This document shows, one piece after another, positions 12,005-20,659 of a stretch of 36,230 nucleotides of DNA (the first letter of the stretch is position 1; each line of letters begins with the position of its first letter). The position numbers were made by a program, and so were the translations under genes. The stretch spans positions 1 to 36,230 of the forward strand of contig MEEW01000004.1 of NCBI GenBank assembly GCA_001724985.1, written 5' to 3'. A model generated the notes under the pieces. It was not told where the DNA came from. It was given only the letters and a program-made list of their open reading frames with translations, and made no database searches. This stretch comes from Phenylobacterium sp. SCN 69-14 (GTDB lineage: Bacteria; Pseudomonadota; Alphaproteobacteria; Caulobacterales; Caulobacteraceae).

Positions 12005-14668
12005 ATGCTTGAAAAGACCTTCGACCCCAAGTCCGCCGAACCGCGCCTCTACGCCGCCTGGGAATCCTCGGGCGCCTTCGCGCCGTCGTCCGATCCGTCC
12101 GCGCCGACGTTCTCGATCGTCATCCCGCCGCCGAACGTGACCGGCTCGCTGCACATCGGCCACGCCCTCAACAACACCCTGCAGGACGTGTTGGTCCGCT
12201 TCGAGCGGATGCGCGGCAAGGCGGCCCTTTGGCTGCCCGGCACCGACCACGCCGGCATCGCCACCCAGATGGTGGTCGAGCGCCAGCTCGCCGCCGCCGG
12301 CAATATCGGCCGGCGCGACATGGGCCGCGACGAGTTCATCGCCAAGGTCTGGGAATGGAAGGCCAAGAGCGGCGGGACCATCACCAACCAGCTCCGCCGC
12401 CTTGGCGCCTCCTGCGACTGGAGCCGCGAGCGCTTCACCCTGGACGAAGGGCTGTCGGCCGCCGTCCGCAAGGTCTTCGTCACCCTGCACAAGCAGGGCC
12501 TGATCTATCGCGACAAGCGCCTGGTGAACTGGGACCCGCACTTCCAGACCGCGATCTCGGACATCGAGGTCGAGCAGAAGGAGGTCGAGGGCGCCTTCTA
12601 CCACTTCGCCTATCCGCTGGAGGACGGCTCGGGCGAGATCGTCGTCGCCACCACCCGGCCCGAGACCATGCTGGGCGACACCGGCGTGGCCGTGCATCCG
12701 GGCGACGCGCGCTATGCGGGCATTGTCGGCAAGGACGTGATCCTGCCGATCGTGAACCGCCCGGTCCCGATCATCGCCGACGACTACGCCGACCCGGAAA
12801 AGGGCTCTGGCGCGGTGAAGATCACCCCGGCCCACGACTTCAACGACTACCAGGTCGGCAAGCGCAACAACCTGCCGATGATCAACATCTTCACCGAAGA
12901 GGCGAAGATCAACGAGAACGCCCCGGCCGAATACCGCGGCCTCGACCGCTTCGAGGCCCGCAAGAAGGTGGTCGCCGCCTTCGAGGAGCTGGGCCTGCTG
13001 CGCGAGATCGAAAAGACCCGCCACGCCGTCCCGCATGGCGACCGCTCGGGCGTGGTCATCGAGCCCTATCTGACCGACCAGTGGTACGTCGACGCCAAGG
13101 TCCTGGCCCAGCCGGCGATCAAGGCGGTCGAGGACGGCCGCACTGTCTTCGAGCCCCGCCATTGGGAGAAGACCTATTTCGAATGGATGCGGAACATCGA
13201 GCCCTGGTGCATCTCGCGCCAGCTCTGGTGGGGGCACCGCATCCCGGCCTGGTACGGCCCCGACGGCAAGATCTTCGTCGCCGAGAACGAGGAGGGGGCC
13301 AAGGCCGCCGCCCTGGAGCACTATGGCCACGAGGAATATCTGCGCCAGGACGAGGACGTCCTCGACACCTGGTTCTCCTCGGGCCTCTGGCCGTTCTCGA
13401 CCCTCGGCTGGCCCGAACAGACCGAGGACCTCAAGCGCTTCTACCCGACCAGCACTCTGGTCACCGGCTTCGACATCATCTTCTTCTGGGTCGCCCGGAT
13501 GATGATGATGGGCCTGCACTTCATGGGCGAGGTTCCCTTCGACCGCGTCTTCATCAACGCCCTGGTCCGCGACGCCGAGGGCAAGAAGATGAGCAAGTCC
13601 AAGGGCAACGTCATGGACCCGCTGGAGCTGGTCGACGACTATGGCGCCGACGCCCTGCGTTTCACCTTGACCGCCATGTCGGGCCAGGCGCGCGACATCA
13701 AGCTCTCGCGCCAGCGCATCGAGGGCTATCGCAACTTCGGCACCAAGCTCTGGAACGCCGCCCGCTTCACCCAGGTGAACGGCTGCGCCCGCGCCCAGGG
13801 CTTCGACCCGGCCGGCGTGAAGAACGTCCTCAACCGCTGGATCGTCGGCGAGACGGCCCGCACCGCCCAGGCGGTGACCAAGGCGCTGGAGGACTGCAGC
13901 TTCGATGCGGCCGCCACCGGCCTCTACCGCTTCATCTGGAACACCTTCTGCGACTGGTACGTCGAGCTTTCCAAGCCCATCCTCAATGGCGCGGACGAGG
14001 CGGCCAGGGCCGAGACCCAGGCCACGGCCGCCTGGGCGCTGGACGTGATCCTGAAGCTGCTGCACCCGGTCATGCCGTTCCTGACCGAGGAACTGTGGGT
14101 CCAGACCGCCGACCTGGGCGCGCCGCGCGAGGAGGGGATGCTCATCACCTCCGCCTGGCCCGCCCTGGCCGACAGCCTGATCGACCCCGAGGCCGACGCC
14201 GAGATCGGCCTGATCGTCGCCGCCGTCAGCGAGGGCCGTTCGGTGAAGGCCGAACTGAACGTCCCCCATTCGGCGCGCCCGCCGCTGCTGGTCATCGAGG
14301 CGAGCCAGGCCCAGCGTAAGGTCTTCCAGGCCAACGCCGCGGTCATCGCCCAGACCCTGCGCGTCGAGGGCGTGCAGTTCGTCGACCAGGCGCCGCAAGG
14401 GGCCATCCCCTACGTGGTGAGCGGCGCGACCCTGGCCCTGCCGGTGGCCGAGTTCATCGACCTGGCCGCCGAACGCGCGCGCCTGGCCAAGGAGATCGCC
14501 GGCCACGCCTCGGACATCGCCCACGTGATGAAGAAGCTCGGCAACCCCGCCTTCGTCGCCAACGCCAAGGAAGAGGTGGTCGAGGAGAACCGAGAACGCC
14601 TGGCCGATTCCGAAGCCGCCAAGGCCAAGCTCGAACACGCCCTCTCCCTGCTCGAAGCGGTGGTCTGA
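12005..14668 (+). CDS. valS: Valyl-tRNA synthetase
   Basis: The 887-aa class I synthetase charges tRNA-Val with valine. The HIGH motif is in NVTGSLHIGHALNN (near residue 45) and the KMSKS motif in EGKKMSKSKGNVMDP (near residue 525). The editing (CP1) domain lies between, with VATTRPETMLGD. The anticodon-binding domain and the C-terminal coiled coil follow (RARLAKEIAGHASDIAHVMK, then ENRERLADSEAAKAKLEHAL). I chose ATG 12005 (MLEKTFDPKSAEPRLYAAWE) because the synthetase core begins there. The ORF upstream to 11537 runs through popZ in another frame. The ribosome-binding site is weak. Length is normal for the family. Confidence 0.97.
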   Translation: MLEKTFDPKSAEPRLYAAWESSGAFAPSSDPSAPTFSIVIPPPNVTGSLHIGHALNNTLQDVLVRFERMRGKAALWLPGTDHAGIATQMVVERQLAAAGNIGRRDMGRDEFIAKVWEWKAKSGGTITNQLRRLGASCDWSRERFTLDEGLSAAVRKVFVTLHKQGLIYRDKRLVNWDPHFQTAISDIEVEQKEVEGAFYHFAYPLEDGSGEIVVATTRPETMLGDTGVAVHPGDARYAGIVGKDVILPIVNRPVPIIADDYADPEKGSGAVKITPAHDFNDYQVGKRNNLPMINIFTEEAKINENAPAEYRGLDRFEARKKVVAAFEELGLLREIEKTRHAVPHGDRSGVVIEPYLTDQWYVDAKVLAQPAIKAVEDGRTVFEPRHWEKTYFEWMRNIEPWCISRQLWWGHRIPAWYGPDGKIFVAENEEGAKAAALEHYGHEEYLRQDEDVLDTWFSSGLWPFSTLGWPEQTEDLKRFYPTSTLVTGFDIIFFWVARMMMMGLHFMGEVPFDRVFINALVRDAEGKKMSKSKGNVMDPLELVDDYGADALRFTLTAMSGQARDIKLSRQRIEGYRNFGTKLWNAARFTQVNGCARAQGFDPAGVKNVLNRWIVGETARTAQAVTKALEDCSFDAAATGLYRFIWNTFCDWYVELSKPILNGADEAARAETQATAAWALDVILKLLHPVMPFLTEELWVQTADLGAPREEGMLITSAWPALADSLIDPEADAEIGLIVAAVSEGRSVKAELNVPHSARPPLLVIEASQAQRKVFQANAAVIAQTLRVEGVQFVDQAPQGAIPYVVSGATLALPVAEFIDLAAERARLAKEIAGHASDIAHVMKKLGNPAFVANAKEEVVEENRERLADSEAAKAKLEHALSLLEAVV

Positions 14669-14692
14669 CTCCGAAGGTGTCGTCCCAACCGT

Positions 14693-14719
14693 CCCGGCCG
14701 ATGGATTCCCATCGCCGGG
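14693..14719 (+). terminator. Hairpin after valS, similar in shape to the 133-bp repeat
   Basis: CCCGG-c-CGATGG-ATTC-CCATCG-CCGGG is an 11-bp stem with one bulged C, 24 nt after the valS stop. The bulge position and CCCGG/CCGGG base are the same as in the second hairpin of the dispersed repeat, so it may be a relic of that element serving as a terminator. Confidence 0.5.
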
Positions 14720-14771
14720 TCGAACGTCCGTTTGCCTCTGACGCTGGGTTATGCTTGTTCACCTACGAGAT

Positions 14772-14791
14772 GCGGGCGCGTGTACGCCCGC
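14772..14791. promoter_or_regulatory. Inverted repeat before the acyl-CoA synthetase
   Basis: GCGGGCG and CGCCCGC form a perfect 7-bp dyad around a 6-nt spacer, 21 bp before the ATG. It could be an operator or a 5'-UTR hairpin close to the ribosome site. Confidence 0.4.
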
Positions 14792-14812
14792 GCGAGCATT
14801 AGGAGAACGCCC

Positions 14813-16570
14813 ATGTCCGAGCCCGAGCTGCCTGCCGGTTGGCCTGCCATGTCCATCGCCCAGGCCCATGCGATGATCACGCAGCCCGGCTCTCCCGCAG
14901 AGATCGAGACCATCGAGATCCGCGGCGTTCCCACCAAGGTCTGGAAGAACCTGCCCCCGTCGCTGCGCTCGGTGGTCGAGGCGGCCCGCGCCCACGGCGG
15001 CAAGGACTTCCTGGTCTATGAGGACGAGCGCGTCACCTTCGAGGCCTTCTATCGCGCCGTCTCGGCCTTCGCCCGCAAGCTGCAGGAGGACGGCGTCGGC
15101 AAGGGCGATCGCGTGGCGATCATCATGCGCAACCTGCCCGAATGGGTGGTGGCCTTCTATGCGGCCTCGTCCCTGGGGGCCATCGTCACCCCGCTGAACG
15201 CCTGGTGGACCGGGCCTGAGCTGGAATATGGCCTGACCGACTCCGGAACCAAGGTCGCGATCATGGACGCCGAGCGCTATCAGCGCATGGCCGAGCATTT
15301 CCCCAACTGCCCGGACCTGGTGCGGGTCTATGTCAGCCGCGAGGTCGAGGAGATCGCCCATCCGTGGGTGTCCAAGCTGGAGGACGTGCTGGGCGGCGGC
15401 GCCGGCGACTGGGCGAACCTGCCCGACCAGCCGTTGCCGGAGGCCGAGATCGGCCCCGAGGACGACGCCACCATCTTCTACACCTCCGGCACCACCGGCC
15501 GGCCGAAGGGGGCGCTGGCCACCCAGCGCGCCGTCAATTCCAACATCATCACCGCCGCGGCGGCCGGGGCGCGCAGCTTCCTGCGCCGCGGCGAGGCGCC
15601 GCCCGCGCCCGATCCGAACGCGCCCCAGCGCTCGTCGCTGATCTCGATCCCGTTCTTCCACGTCACCGGCTGCATGGCGGTCCTGAACCCCAGCCTGTTC
15701 TCCGGCGCCAAGCTGGTCATGATGTACAAGTGGGACGTGATCCGCGCCTTCGAGCTGATCGAGCGCGAGAAGATCCAGTCGGCCGGCGGCGTGCCGACCA
15801 TCGCCTGGCAGCTCATCGAGCATCCGGCCCGCGCCAATTACGACCTCTCGTCGCTGGAAAGCGTGGCCTATGGCGGCGCCCCTTCGGCGCCTGAGCTGGT
15901 CCGCCGCCTGCGCGAGGTGTTCCCCAAGTCGCAGCCCGGCCAGGGCTGGGGCATGACCGAGACCTGCGCCACCGTCACCTCCAACGGCGCCGAGGACTAT
16001 CTGAACCGCCCCGATAGCTGCGGCCCGGCCGCCGCTGTCTGCGAGTTGCAGATCCGCGACCCGGGCGACGGCGTCACCATGCTGCCGGCCGGCGAGGTGG
16101 GCGAGCTTTGGTCCTTCGGCCCGATGAACTGCAAGCTCTACTGGAACAAGCCCGAGCCGACCGCCCAGACCTTCGTGGACGGCTGGGTCCGCACCGGCGA
16201 CCTCGCCAAGCTGGACGAGGAGGGCTTCTGCTACATCATCGACCGGGCCAAGGACATGCTGATCCGCGGCGGCGAGAACATCTACTGCGTCGAGGTCGAG
16301 AACGTCTTCTACGACCACCCCGCCGTGATGGACGCGGCCGTCGTCGGCATCCCCCACCGCACCCTGGGCGAGGAGCCGGCCGCGGTCGTCACCCTCAAGC
16401 CGGGCGCCGAGGCCACCGAGGAAGAGCTGCGCGCCCACGTCGCCGAGCATCTGGCCGCCTTCAAGGTGCCGGTGAAGGTCAAGTTCTGGCACGAGACCTT
16501 GCCGCGCAACCCGAACGGCAAGATTCTCAAGAACGAGCTGAAGAAGCTGTTCGTGGAGGAGCAGGCTTAA
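14813..16570 (+). CDS. Class I adenylate-forming acyl-CoA synthetase
   Basis: The 585-aa ANL-superfamily enzyme activates a carboxylic acid, probably a fatty acid, to acyl-AMP and then to the CoA thioester. Core motifs are intact: IFYTSGTTGRPKGA (A3, about 221-234), GWGMTET (A5), GWVRTGDLAKLDEEGFCYI (A7), DRAKDMLIRGGENIY (A8) and the catalytic lysine in NPNGKILKNEL near the C-terminus (A10). Residues 65-120 resemble long-chain acyl-CoA ligases (DGVGKGDRVAIIMRNLPEW). The start is ATG 14813, with AGGAG 6 nt upstream, rather than the TTG of the track. tlyA follows two bases after its stop and may be co-transcribed. The substrate cannot be fixed from sequence. Confidence 0.92.
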   Translation: MSEPELPAGWPAMSIAQAHAMITQPGSPAEIETIEIRGVPTKVWKNLPPSLRSVVEAARAHGGKDFLVYEDERVTFEAFYRAVSAFARKLQEDGVGKGDRVAIIMRNLPEWVVAFYAASSLGAIVTPLNAWWTGPELEYGLTDSGTKVAIMDAERYQRMAEHFPNCPDLVRVYVSREVEEIAHPWVSKLEDVLGGGAGDWANLPDQPLPEAEIGPEDDATIFYTSGTTGRPKGALATQRAVNSNIITAAAAGARSFLRRGEAPPAPDPNAPQRSSLISIPFFHVTGCMAVLNPSLFSGAKLVMMYKWDVIRAFELIEREKIQSAGGVPTIAWQLIEHPARANYDLSSLESVAYGGAPSAPELVRRLREVFPKSQPGQGWGMTETCATVTSNGAEDYLNRPDSCGPAAAVCELQIRDPGDGVTMLPAGEVGELWSFGPMNCKLYWNKPEPTAQTFVDGWVRTGDLAKLDEEGFCYIIDRAKDMLIRGGENIYCVEVENVFYDHPAVMDAAVVGIPHRTLGEEPAAVVTLKPGAEATEEELRAHVAEHLAAFKVPVKVKFWHETLPRNPNGKILKNELKKLFVEEQA

Positions 16571-16572
16571 GC

Positions 16573-17304
16573 TTGGGCAAGAAGCGCGCGGATGTCGTCC
16601 TGGTCGAACGCGGCCTGTTCGACAGCCGCGCCAAGGCCCGCGCCGCCATCGAGGCCGGCGGGGTCAGCCTCGCCGGCCGCGTTCTCGCCAAGCCGTCCGA
16701 ACTGATCGATGAAGCCGCCGCCCTCGAAGCGGTCGCCGCCCATCCCTATGTCGGCCGCGGGGCGCTGAAGCTGGTCCACGCGTTCGATCTTTGGCCCGTC
16801 GGGGTCGAGGGGCGCACGGTGCTGGACGTCGGCGCCTCGACCGGCGGCTTCACCGAGGTCTGCCTGCAACGCGGCGCGGCCTGCGTCTACGCCGTCGATG
16901 TCGGCCGCGGCCAGTTGCATCCGAAGCTGGCGGCCGATCCGCGCGTGGTCAGCCTGGAAGGCGTGGACGCCCGCAACCTGACCTCCGGCCTGATCCCTCG
17001 GGCGCCGGACCTGATCGTCACCGATGTCAGCTTCATCGGCCTCGCCAAGGCCCTGCCGGCCGCCCTGGCGCTCGCCTCCGCCGGCGCGGACCTCGTCGCC
17101 CTGGTCAAGCCGCAGTTCGAAGTCGGCCGTGAGGCGGTGGGGAAGGGCGGTCTGGTCAAGGACGAGGCCGCGCGCGCCAAGGCCCTGGCGGACGTCGCGG
17201 CCTTTCTGACATCGAGCGGCTGGATCGTCCGCGCCAGCACCGGCAGCCCCATCGCCGGCGGTGACGGCAACCGCGAACATCTGCTCTGGGCGCAGAAGGC
17301 CTGA
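16573..17304 (+). CDS. tlyA: TlyA-type rRNA 2'-O-methyltransferase
   Basis: The 243-aa protein has an N-terminal S4 RNA-binding domain (ADVVLVERGLFDSRAKARAA, residues 6-25 onward) and a C-terminal FtsJ-like Rossmann methyltransferase with SAM motif VLDVGASTGGFTE and a later DLVALVKPQFEVGRE. This is the TlyA family (cytidine-2'-O-methylation of rRNA; historically called hemolysin). The start is TTG 16573, because the S4 domain begins immediately after it and there is no ATG in frame. It lies two bases after the acyl-CoA synthetase stop, so translational coupling is likely. The larger ORF in the track extends through the preceding gene in another frame. Confidence 0.9.
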   Translation: MGKKRADVVLVERGLFDSRAKARAAIEAGGVSLAGRVLAKPSELIDEAAALEAVAAHPYVGRGALKLVHAFDLWPVGVEGRTVLDVGASTGGFTEVCLQRGAACVYAVDVGRGQLHPKLAADPRVVSLEGVDARNLTSGLIPRAPDLIVTDVSFIGLAKALPAALALASAGADLVALVKPQFEVGREAVGKGGLVKDEAARAKALADVAAFLTSSGWIVRASTGSPIAGGDGNREHLLWAQKA

Positions 17305-17309
17305 GGACG

Positions 17310-17348
17310 AAAAAAAGAAGGCCGCCTGCGTTTCCGCAAGCGACCTTC
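17310..17348 (-). terminator. Rho-independent terminator of the glycine-zipper gene
   Basis: On the minus strand GAAGGTCGCTTGCG pairs with CGCAGGCGGCCTTC (14 bp with two G-U pairs) around a GAAA tetraloop and is followed by seven Ts. This is the clearest intrinsic terminator in the window. Confidence 0.9.
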
Positions 17349-17379
17349 TCCACCCCAGAGCGGTCTTGAGAGACGTCTG

Positions 17380-17955
17380 TTAGTCGACGACTTGATAGTT
17401 GCCGTTGGCGTCCGGGCAGACGCGCACGAAACGCTTTTGGGTCCGGCCGTCGGGCAGGTAGATCGGGCTTTCGGCCAAGGTGCAGCCGTCGGTCGCCGCC
17501 GGGCGCTCGACCACGCGATAGGGCTCGCCGCGGTCGTAATAGCGGCGCTCGTCGTACGAGCGCGAATAGTAGCCGTCGCTGTACTGCGGCTGGCCGTAGC
17601 TGTTGTCGTAATAGCTGGTGCGCGGCTGGCGATAGGTCGAGCCGCAGGCGGCCGAGTTCTTGCCGACCGTCGCCCCGCCCAGGGCGCCCAGCGCCCCGCC
17701 CAGCAGCGCCCCTTCGGTGCGCGCGTTGCGGGCCGCAGCGTTCGAGCCGATGGCCGCGCCCAGGGCGCCGCCGATCAGAGCCCCGACCGTGCCGCGGTTG
17801 GTCGAATCGCGGCGGCACGGATCGTAGTAGCTATCGCCGTAATAGCCGGCGCTCTGGGCGGCGGCGAAGGTCGGGACGCTGAGCGCCCCGCCCAGGGCCA
17901 TGACGCCGGCCACGCCGGCAAGCGCGCTCTTGGCGAAGGTCGAACGCAAGTTCAT
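17380..17955 (-). CDS. Secreted glycine-zipper protein, Tyr-rich
   Basis: The 191-aa protein has a signal peptide (MNLRSTFAKSALAGVAGVMA, cleavage near AAAQS). A double glycine zipper follows (GTVGALIGGALGAAIGS and EGALLGGALGALGGATVG, about residues 55-98), a membrane-inserting or oligomerising motif of outer-membrane-associated proteins. After it comes a Tyr/Ser/Arg-rich tail (YYDNSYGQPQYSDGYYSRSY) and a C-terminal cysteine-bearing segment ending QVVD. The function is unknown; such proteins are linked to envelope stress. The gene upstream (18001-18444) is a paralogue with the same layout, separated by 45 bp, so the pair is a tandem duplication and probably one operon from the promoter near 18.5 kb. 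Confidence 0.85.
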   Translation of the reverse strand: MNLRSTFAKSALAGVAGVMALGGALSVPTFAAAQSAGYYGDSYYDPCRRDSTNRGTVGALIGGALGAAIGSNAAARNARTEGALLGGALGALGGATVGKNSAACGSTYRQPRTSYYDNSYGQPQYSDGYYSRSYDERRYYDRGEPYRVVERPAATDGCTLAESPIYLPDGRTQKRFVRVCPDANGNYQVVD

Positions 17956-18000
17956 CGGAATTTCCCCTCTGGGACTTGAACCAGTGACGTGGATTTGGGT

Positions 18001-18444
18001 TTAGCCGCGCGGACGCCAGACGCCGTCGCGGTCACGGCACACCTGGAAGCTCTGGGTGCGGCCGTTGTAGCTGTCCTTCACCCAGCGGCAGTTGCTCGAG
18101 GCGGCGTAGTTGCTGCGCTGGACGGTGTTGTTGCGATAGGCCGCGCGCGGCGCGGGGCGATAGCGGTCGCACTTGGCGTTGCGCTTGCCGATCTCGTGGC
18201 CGGCCACCGCGCCCACCGCGCCGCCCAGCAGGGCGCCTTCGGTCTTGGCGCCCTTGGCCGCCACGCCGCCGCCCGCCAGGGCGCCGACCAGGCCGCCGAC
18301 GATGGTGCCCTTGTTGGCCTGCTGGCGGGTCTGCTCGCGGCAGGGATCGTAGGACTGGGCCGACGCCACGCCCGGCAGCGCGACCGTGGCGGGGACGGTC
18401 AGGGCCATCATCCCGGCGGCGGCGAAAGCAAGAGCTCGTTGCAT
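18001..18444 (-). CDS. Secreted glycine-zipper protein, paralogue
   Basis: The 147-aa protein has a signal peptide ending GVASA (about residue 28), then SYDPCREQTRQQANKGTIVG. Its glycine zippers are GTIVGGLVGALAGGGVAA and EGALLGGAVGAVAGHEIG. The C-terminal domain holds cysteines (SSNCRWVKD, FQVCRDRDG) matching the positions of TDGCTLAES and VRVCPDANG in its neighbour. GGAGATG precedes the ATG. It is the first gene of the minus-strand pair and is divergent from the rRNA methyltransferase gene across a 172-bp gap that carries a four-hexamer array. Cellular role unknown; an envelope location is inferred from the signal peptide and zipper. Confidence 0.85.
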   Translation of the reverse strand: MQRALAFAAAGMMALTVPATVALPGVASAQSYDPCREQTRQQANKGTIVGGLVGALAGGGVAAKGAKTEGALLGGAVGAVAGHEIGKRNAKCDRYRPAPRAAYRNNTVQRSNYAASSNCRWVKDSYNGRTQSFQVCRDRDGVWRPRG

Positions 18445-18508
18445 CGGTCATCTCCTTCGTACATTGCGTAGGCGGCGCCGGAGCACCCCCTGCGCTGCGA
18501 AACTTGGC

Positions 18509-18554
18509 TGAACGAACCTGAACGCCGCTTGAGCGGGTCGTTCATCTTCGTTCA
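18509..18554. promoter_or_regulatory. Four-hexamer array (TGAACG x2, CGTTCA x2), spacing 10/20/10
   Basis: TGAACG occurs at 18509-18514 and 18519-18524, and its inverse CGTTCA at 18539-18544 and 18549-18554. Centres are exactly 10, 20 and 10 bp apart, so all four lie on one face of the helix as a symmetric pair of direct repeats. This is the geometry of OmpR/PhoB-type response-regulator sites. It lies between the glycine-zipper operon and the rRNA methyltransferase gene. Confidence 0.6.
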
Positions 18555-18616
18555 TCTTCCTTGACGCCTTGTCCCGCTTGGGATTGCGGCGAGGCAGCCC
18601 CGAAACGAGCCTGACC

Positions 18617-19903
18617 ATGCGACGCCACCGGCCTCAACGGGCCCGCCCCATCGATGTTCCCGCCGGCCCGGCGGTCGAGACGGTGATCGAAGCCGTGGGG
18701 GGCGAAGGCGACGGGATTGCGCCCGGCCCGCTCTATGCGCCCTTCACCCTGCCGGGCGAGCGGGTGCGCCTGGCGCCGGGCCCCCAGCGGCGCGAGGTCG
18801 AGGCGATCCTGGCGCCGAGCCCGCAGCGCGTGACCCCGCCGTGCCCGCATTTCGGGGTCTGCGGCGGCTGCGCCCTGCAGCACTGGGAGCACGGAGCCTA
18901 TCTCGCCTGGAAGGTCGAGCGGCTGGTCCGCACCCTGGCCCGCGAGCGGATCGAGACGCAGATCCTGCCCGCCTTCGCCGCCGCGCCGGGCGCGCGCCGG
19001 CGCCTGGCCCTGCACGCGCGCCAGGGCCGCAAGGACGCCGCGCGCCTGGGCTTCAAGACCCGCAAGTCCTGGGACGTGGTCGATATCGCCGCCTGTCCGA
19101 TCGCCGATCCGGCCCTGGAGGCCGCCTTGCCGGCCATGCGCCGCCTGGCCGCCCCGCTGTTCGAGCATCCGAAGTCGGCCCCGACCCTGCATGTCACCCT
19201 GACCTCGACGGGCCTCGACATCGACATCACCGGGGTGGAGCGCAAGAGCGGCGGCCTCTCGGCCGATGCGCGCATGCGCCTGGCCGAAACCGCCGCGGAG
19301 GCCGACTTCGCCCGCGTCACCCTTGATGGCGAGATCGCCTATCTCGCCCGCCAGCCGACCGTGCGCTTCGGGCCGGCGACCGTGGCCCTGCCGGCGGGCT
19401 CCTTCCTGCAGGCCGTGCCGGAGGCCGAAGCCGTGATGACCGCCATGGCCGTGGAGGCCGCCGCCGGCGCCGAGCGCATCGCCGATCTCTTCTGCGGGGC
19501 GGGGGCCTTCACCTTCCGCCTGGCGGAGGTCGCGCCGGTCCTGGCCGCCGATGGCGCGGCGCCCGCCATCGCGGCCCTGCAGGCGGGAGTCGCCACCGCG
19601 CCGGGCCTGCACGGGATCACGGCCCAGGCCCGCGACCTCGTGCGCCGCCCGGTCCTGGCCGAGGAGATGAAGCGCATCGACACCGTGGTCTTCGACCCGC
19701 CGCGGGCCGGCGCGGCCGAACAGGCCGCCGAGATCGCCCGCTCGGGCGTCTCGCGCGCCATCGGCGTCTCCTGCAACCCCGCCACCTTCGTCCGCGACGC
19801 CCGCACCCTGATCGATGCGGGCTTTCGTCTGGAGCGGCTCAAGCCCGTCGACCAGTTCCTGTGGTCGCCGCACGTCGAGCTGGTCGGCGTGTTCAACCGC
19901 TGA
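18617..19903 (+). CDS. RlmD/TrmA-family RNA (uracil-5)-methyltransferase
   Basis: The 428-aa SAM-dependent methyltransferase probably makes 5-methyluridine in 23S rRNA. A TRAM-like N-terminal region (GDGIAPGPLYAPFTLPGERV) is followed by the [4Fe-4S] cysteines Cys76, Cys82 and Cys85 in CPHFGVCGGC, with a fourth candidate in DIAACPI. The C-terminal fold has SAM motif IADLFCGAGAFTFRLA, VVFDPPRAGA and the catalytic cysteine in GVSCNPATFVRDA. ATG 18617 is preferred to the TTG of the track at 18569; the ribosome site is weak for both. The Fe-S cluster argues for an RlmD-like rather than a TrmA role. The exact modified position is not determined. Confidence 0.9.
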   Translation: MRRHRPQRARPIDVPAGPAVETVIEAVGGEGDGIAPGPLYAPFTLPGERVRLAPGPQRREVEAILAPSPQRVTPPCPHFGVCGGCALQHWEHGAYLAWKVERLVRTLARERIETQILPAFAAAPGARRRLALHARQGRKDAARLGFKTRKSWDVVDIAACPIADPALEAALPAMRRLAAPLFEHPKSAPTLHVTLTSTGLDIDITGVERKSGGLSADARMRLAETAAEADFARVTLDGEIAYLARQPTVRFGPATVALPAGSFLQAVPEAEAVMTAMAVEAAAGAERIADLFCGAGAFTFRLAEVAPVLAADGAAPAIAALQAGVATAPGLHGITAQARDLVRRPVLAEEMKRIDTVVFDPPRAGAAEQAAEIARSGVSRAIGVSCNPATFVRDARTLIDAGFRLERLKPVDQFLWSPHVELVGVFNR

Positions 19904-19915
19904 AGCGCAGCGGGG

Positions 19916-20581
19916 TCAGGCCTCGATCAGGCACGCGGCTCCGCCCGCAGGCCGCAGGTTCAGCGCCTGGGCCTGCGCCTCGGTCACGCCGCGGACCACC
20001 TTGCGCAGCACCAGCACCAGCGGGACGGCGGTCAGGGACGAGGCCAGGGTCAGCATCTCGCCCAGCGCCAGGGCGCCGGGGCTTTCCATCAGGAGACCGA
20101 TGCGCGCGCCCGCCATGGAGAGGAAGTTGGTCAGCAGGAAGAGCCCCCACCACAAGGGCAGCAGGCCAGGCGTGGACAGGTTGCGCCAGTCGGCCGGCGA
20201 CAGGCTGATCCGCCAGGCCTCGCTCATCGCCCGATAGGGCATCACCAGGCTGGCGAACGGTATGAAATACCAGCCGACGGCCCAGCCGGGGCCGGTCGCC
20301 TTGTCCGGGGCCAGCAGCTTGGCGTTCAGATTGACCCGATAGATCCATTTCAGGGTCAGGATGGCGGTCACCACATAGATCGCCAGATAGGCCAGGCCGA
20401 TAAACCCGCCGGCCACGACCGTGCCGGGAGCCTCGGCCCCGCCGCCGCCCAGCCGGCCGATCTCCGCCAGGGACACCAGCCCCATGAACGCCTCGCCCAC
20501 GAGATAAACGATCAAAACCGTCCGCACGGTCCTGGCCAGAGGCCGCGGATCGATCGGCTGACGCTCGCCCTTGTTGTTCAT
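19916..20581 (-). CDS. DUF4328 membrane protein
   Basis: The 221-aa protein (start MNNKGERQPID at 20581; an in-frame ATG 18 bases upstream is the alternative) has several hydrophobic segments: LIVYLVGEAFMGLVSL, GFIGLAYLAIYVVTAILTL, LWWGLFLLTNFLSMAGA and LTLASSLTAVPLVLVL. WIYRVNLNAKLL then TGPGWAVGWYFIPFASLVMP is the DUF4328 core. It is an inner-membrane protein of unknown function. Its stop lies 12 bases from the stop of the convergent rRNA methyltransferase gene. No regulatory element is evident. Confidence 0.8.
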   Translation of the reverse strand: MNNKGERQPIDPRPLARTVRTVLIVYLVGEAFMGLVSLAEIGRLGGGGAEAPGTVVAGGFIGLAYLAIYVVTAILTLKWIYRVNLNAKLLAPDKATGPGWAVGWYFIPFASLVMPYRAMSEAWRISLSPADWRNLSTPGLLPLWWGLFLLTNFLSMAGARIGLLMESPGALALGEMLTLASSLTAVPLVLVLRKVVRGVTEAQAQALNLRPAGGAACLIEA

Positions 20582-20659
20582 TCGCTTTCGCCCCCGCATG
20601 GCCCTTGGCGCGGCCCCTGGACCTTTCCTGAATTCAAATCGACAACGGCGTGCATTTCG

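Noticed and set aside
11990-14638. 882-aa minus-strand ORF antisense to valS
   Set aside because: A GC-bias shadow ORF with Gly/Val/Asp-rich composition; valS on the plus strand has full motifs.
18540-18553. LexA-like GTTC repeat
   Set aside because: Spacing is GTTC-N6-GTTC, not N7, and it is part of the regular 10-bp hexamer array.
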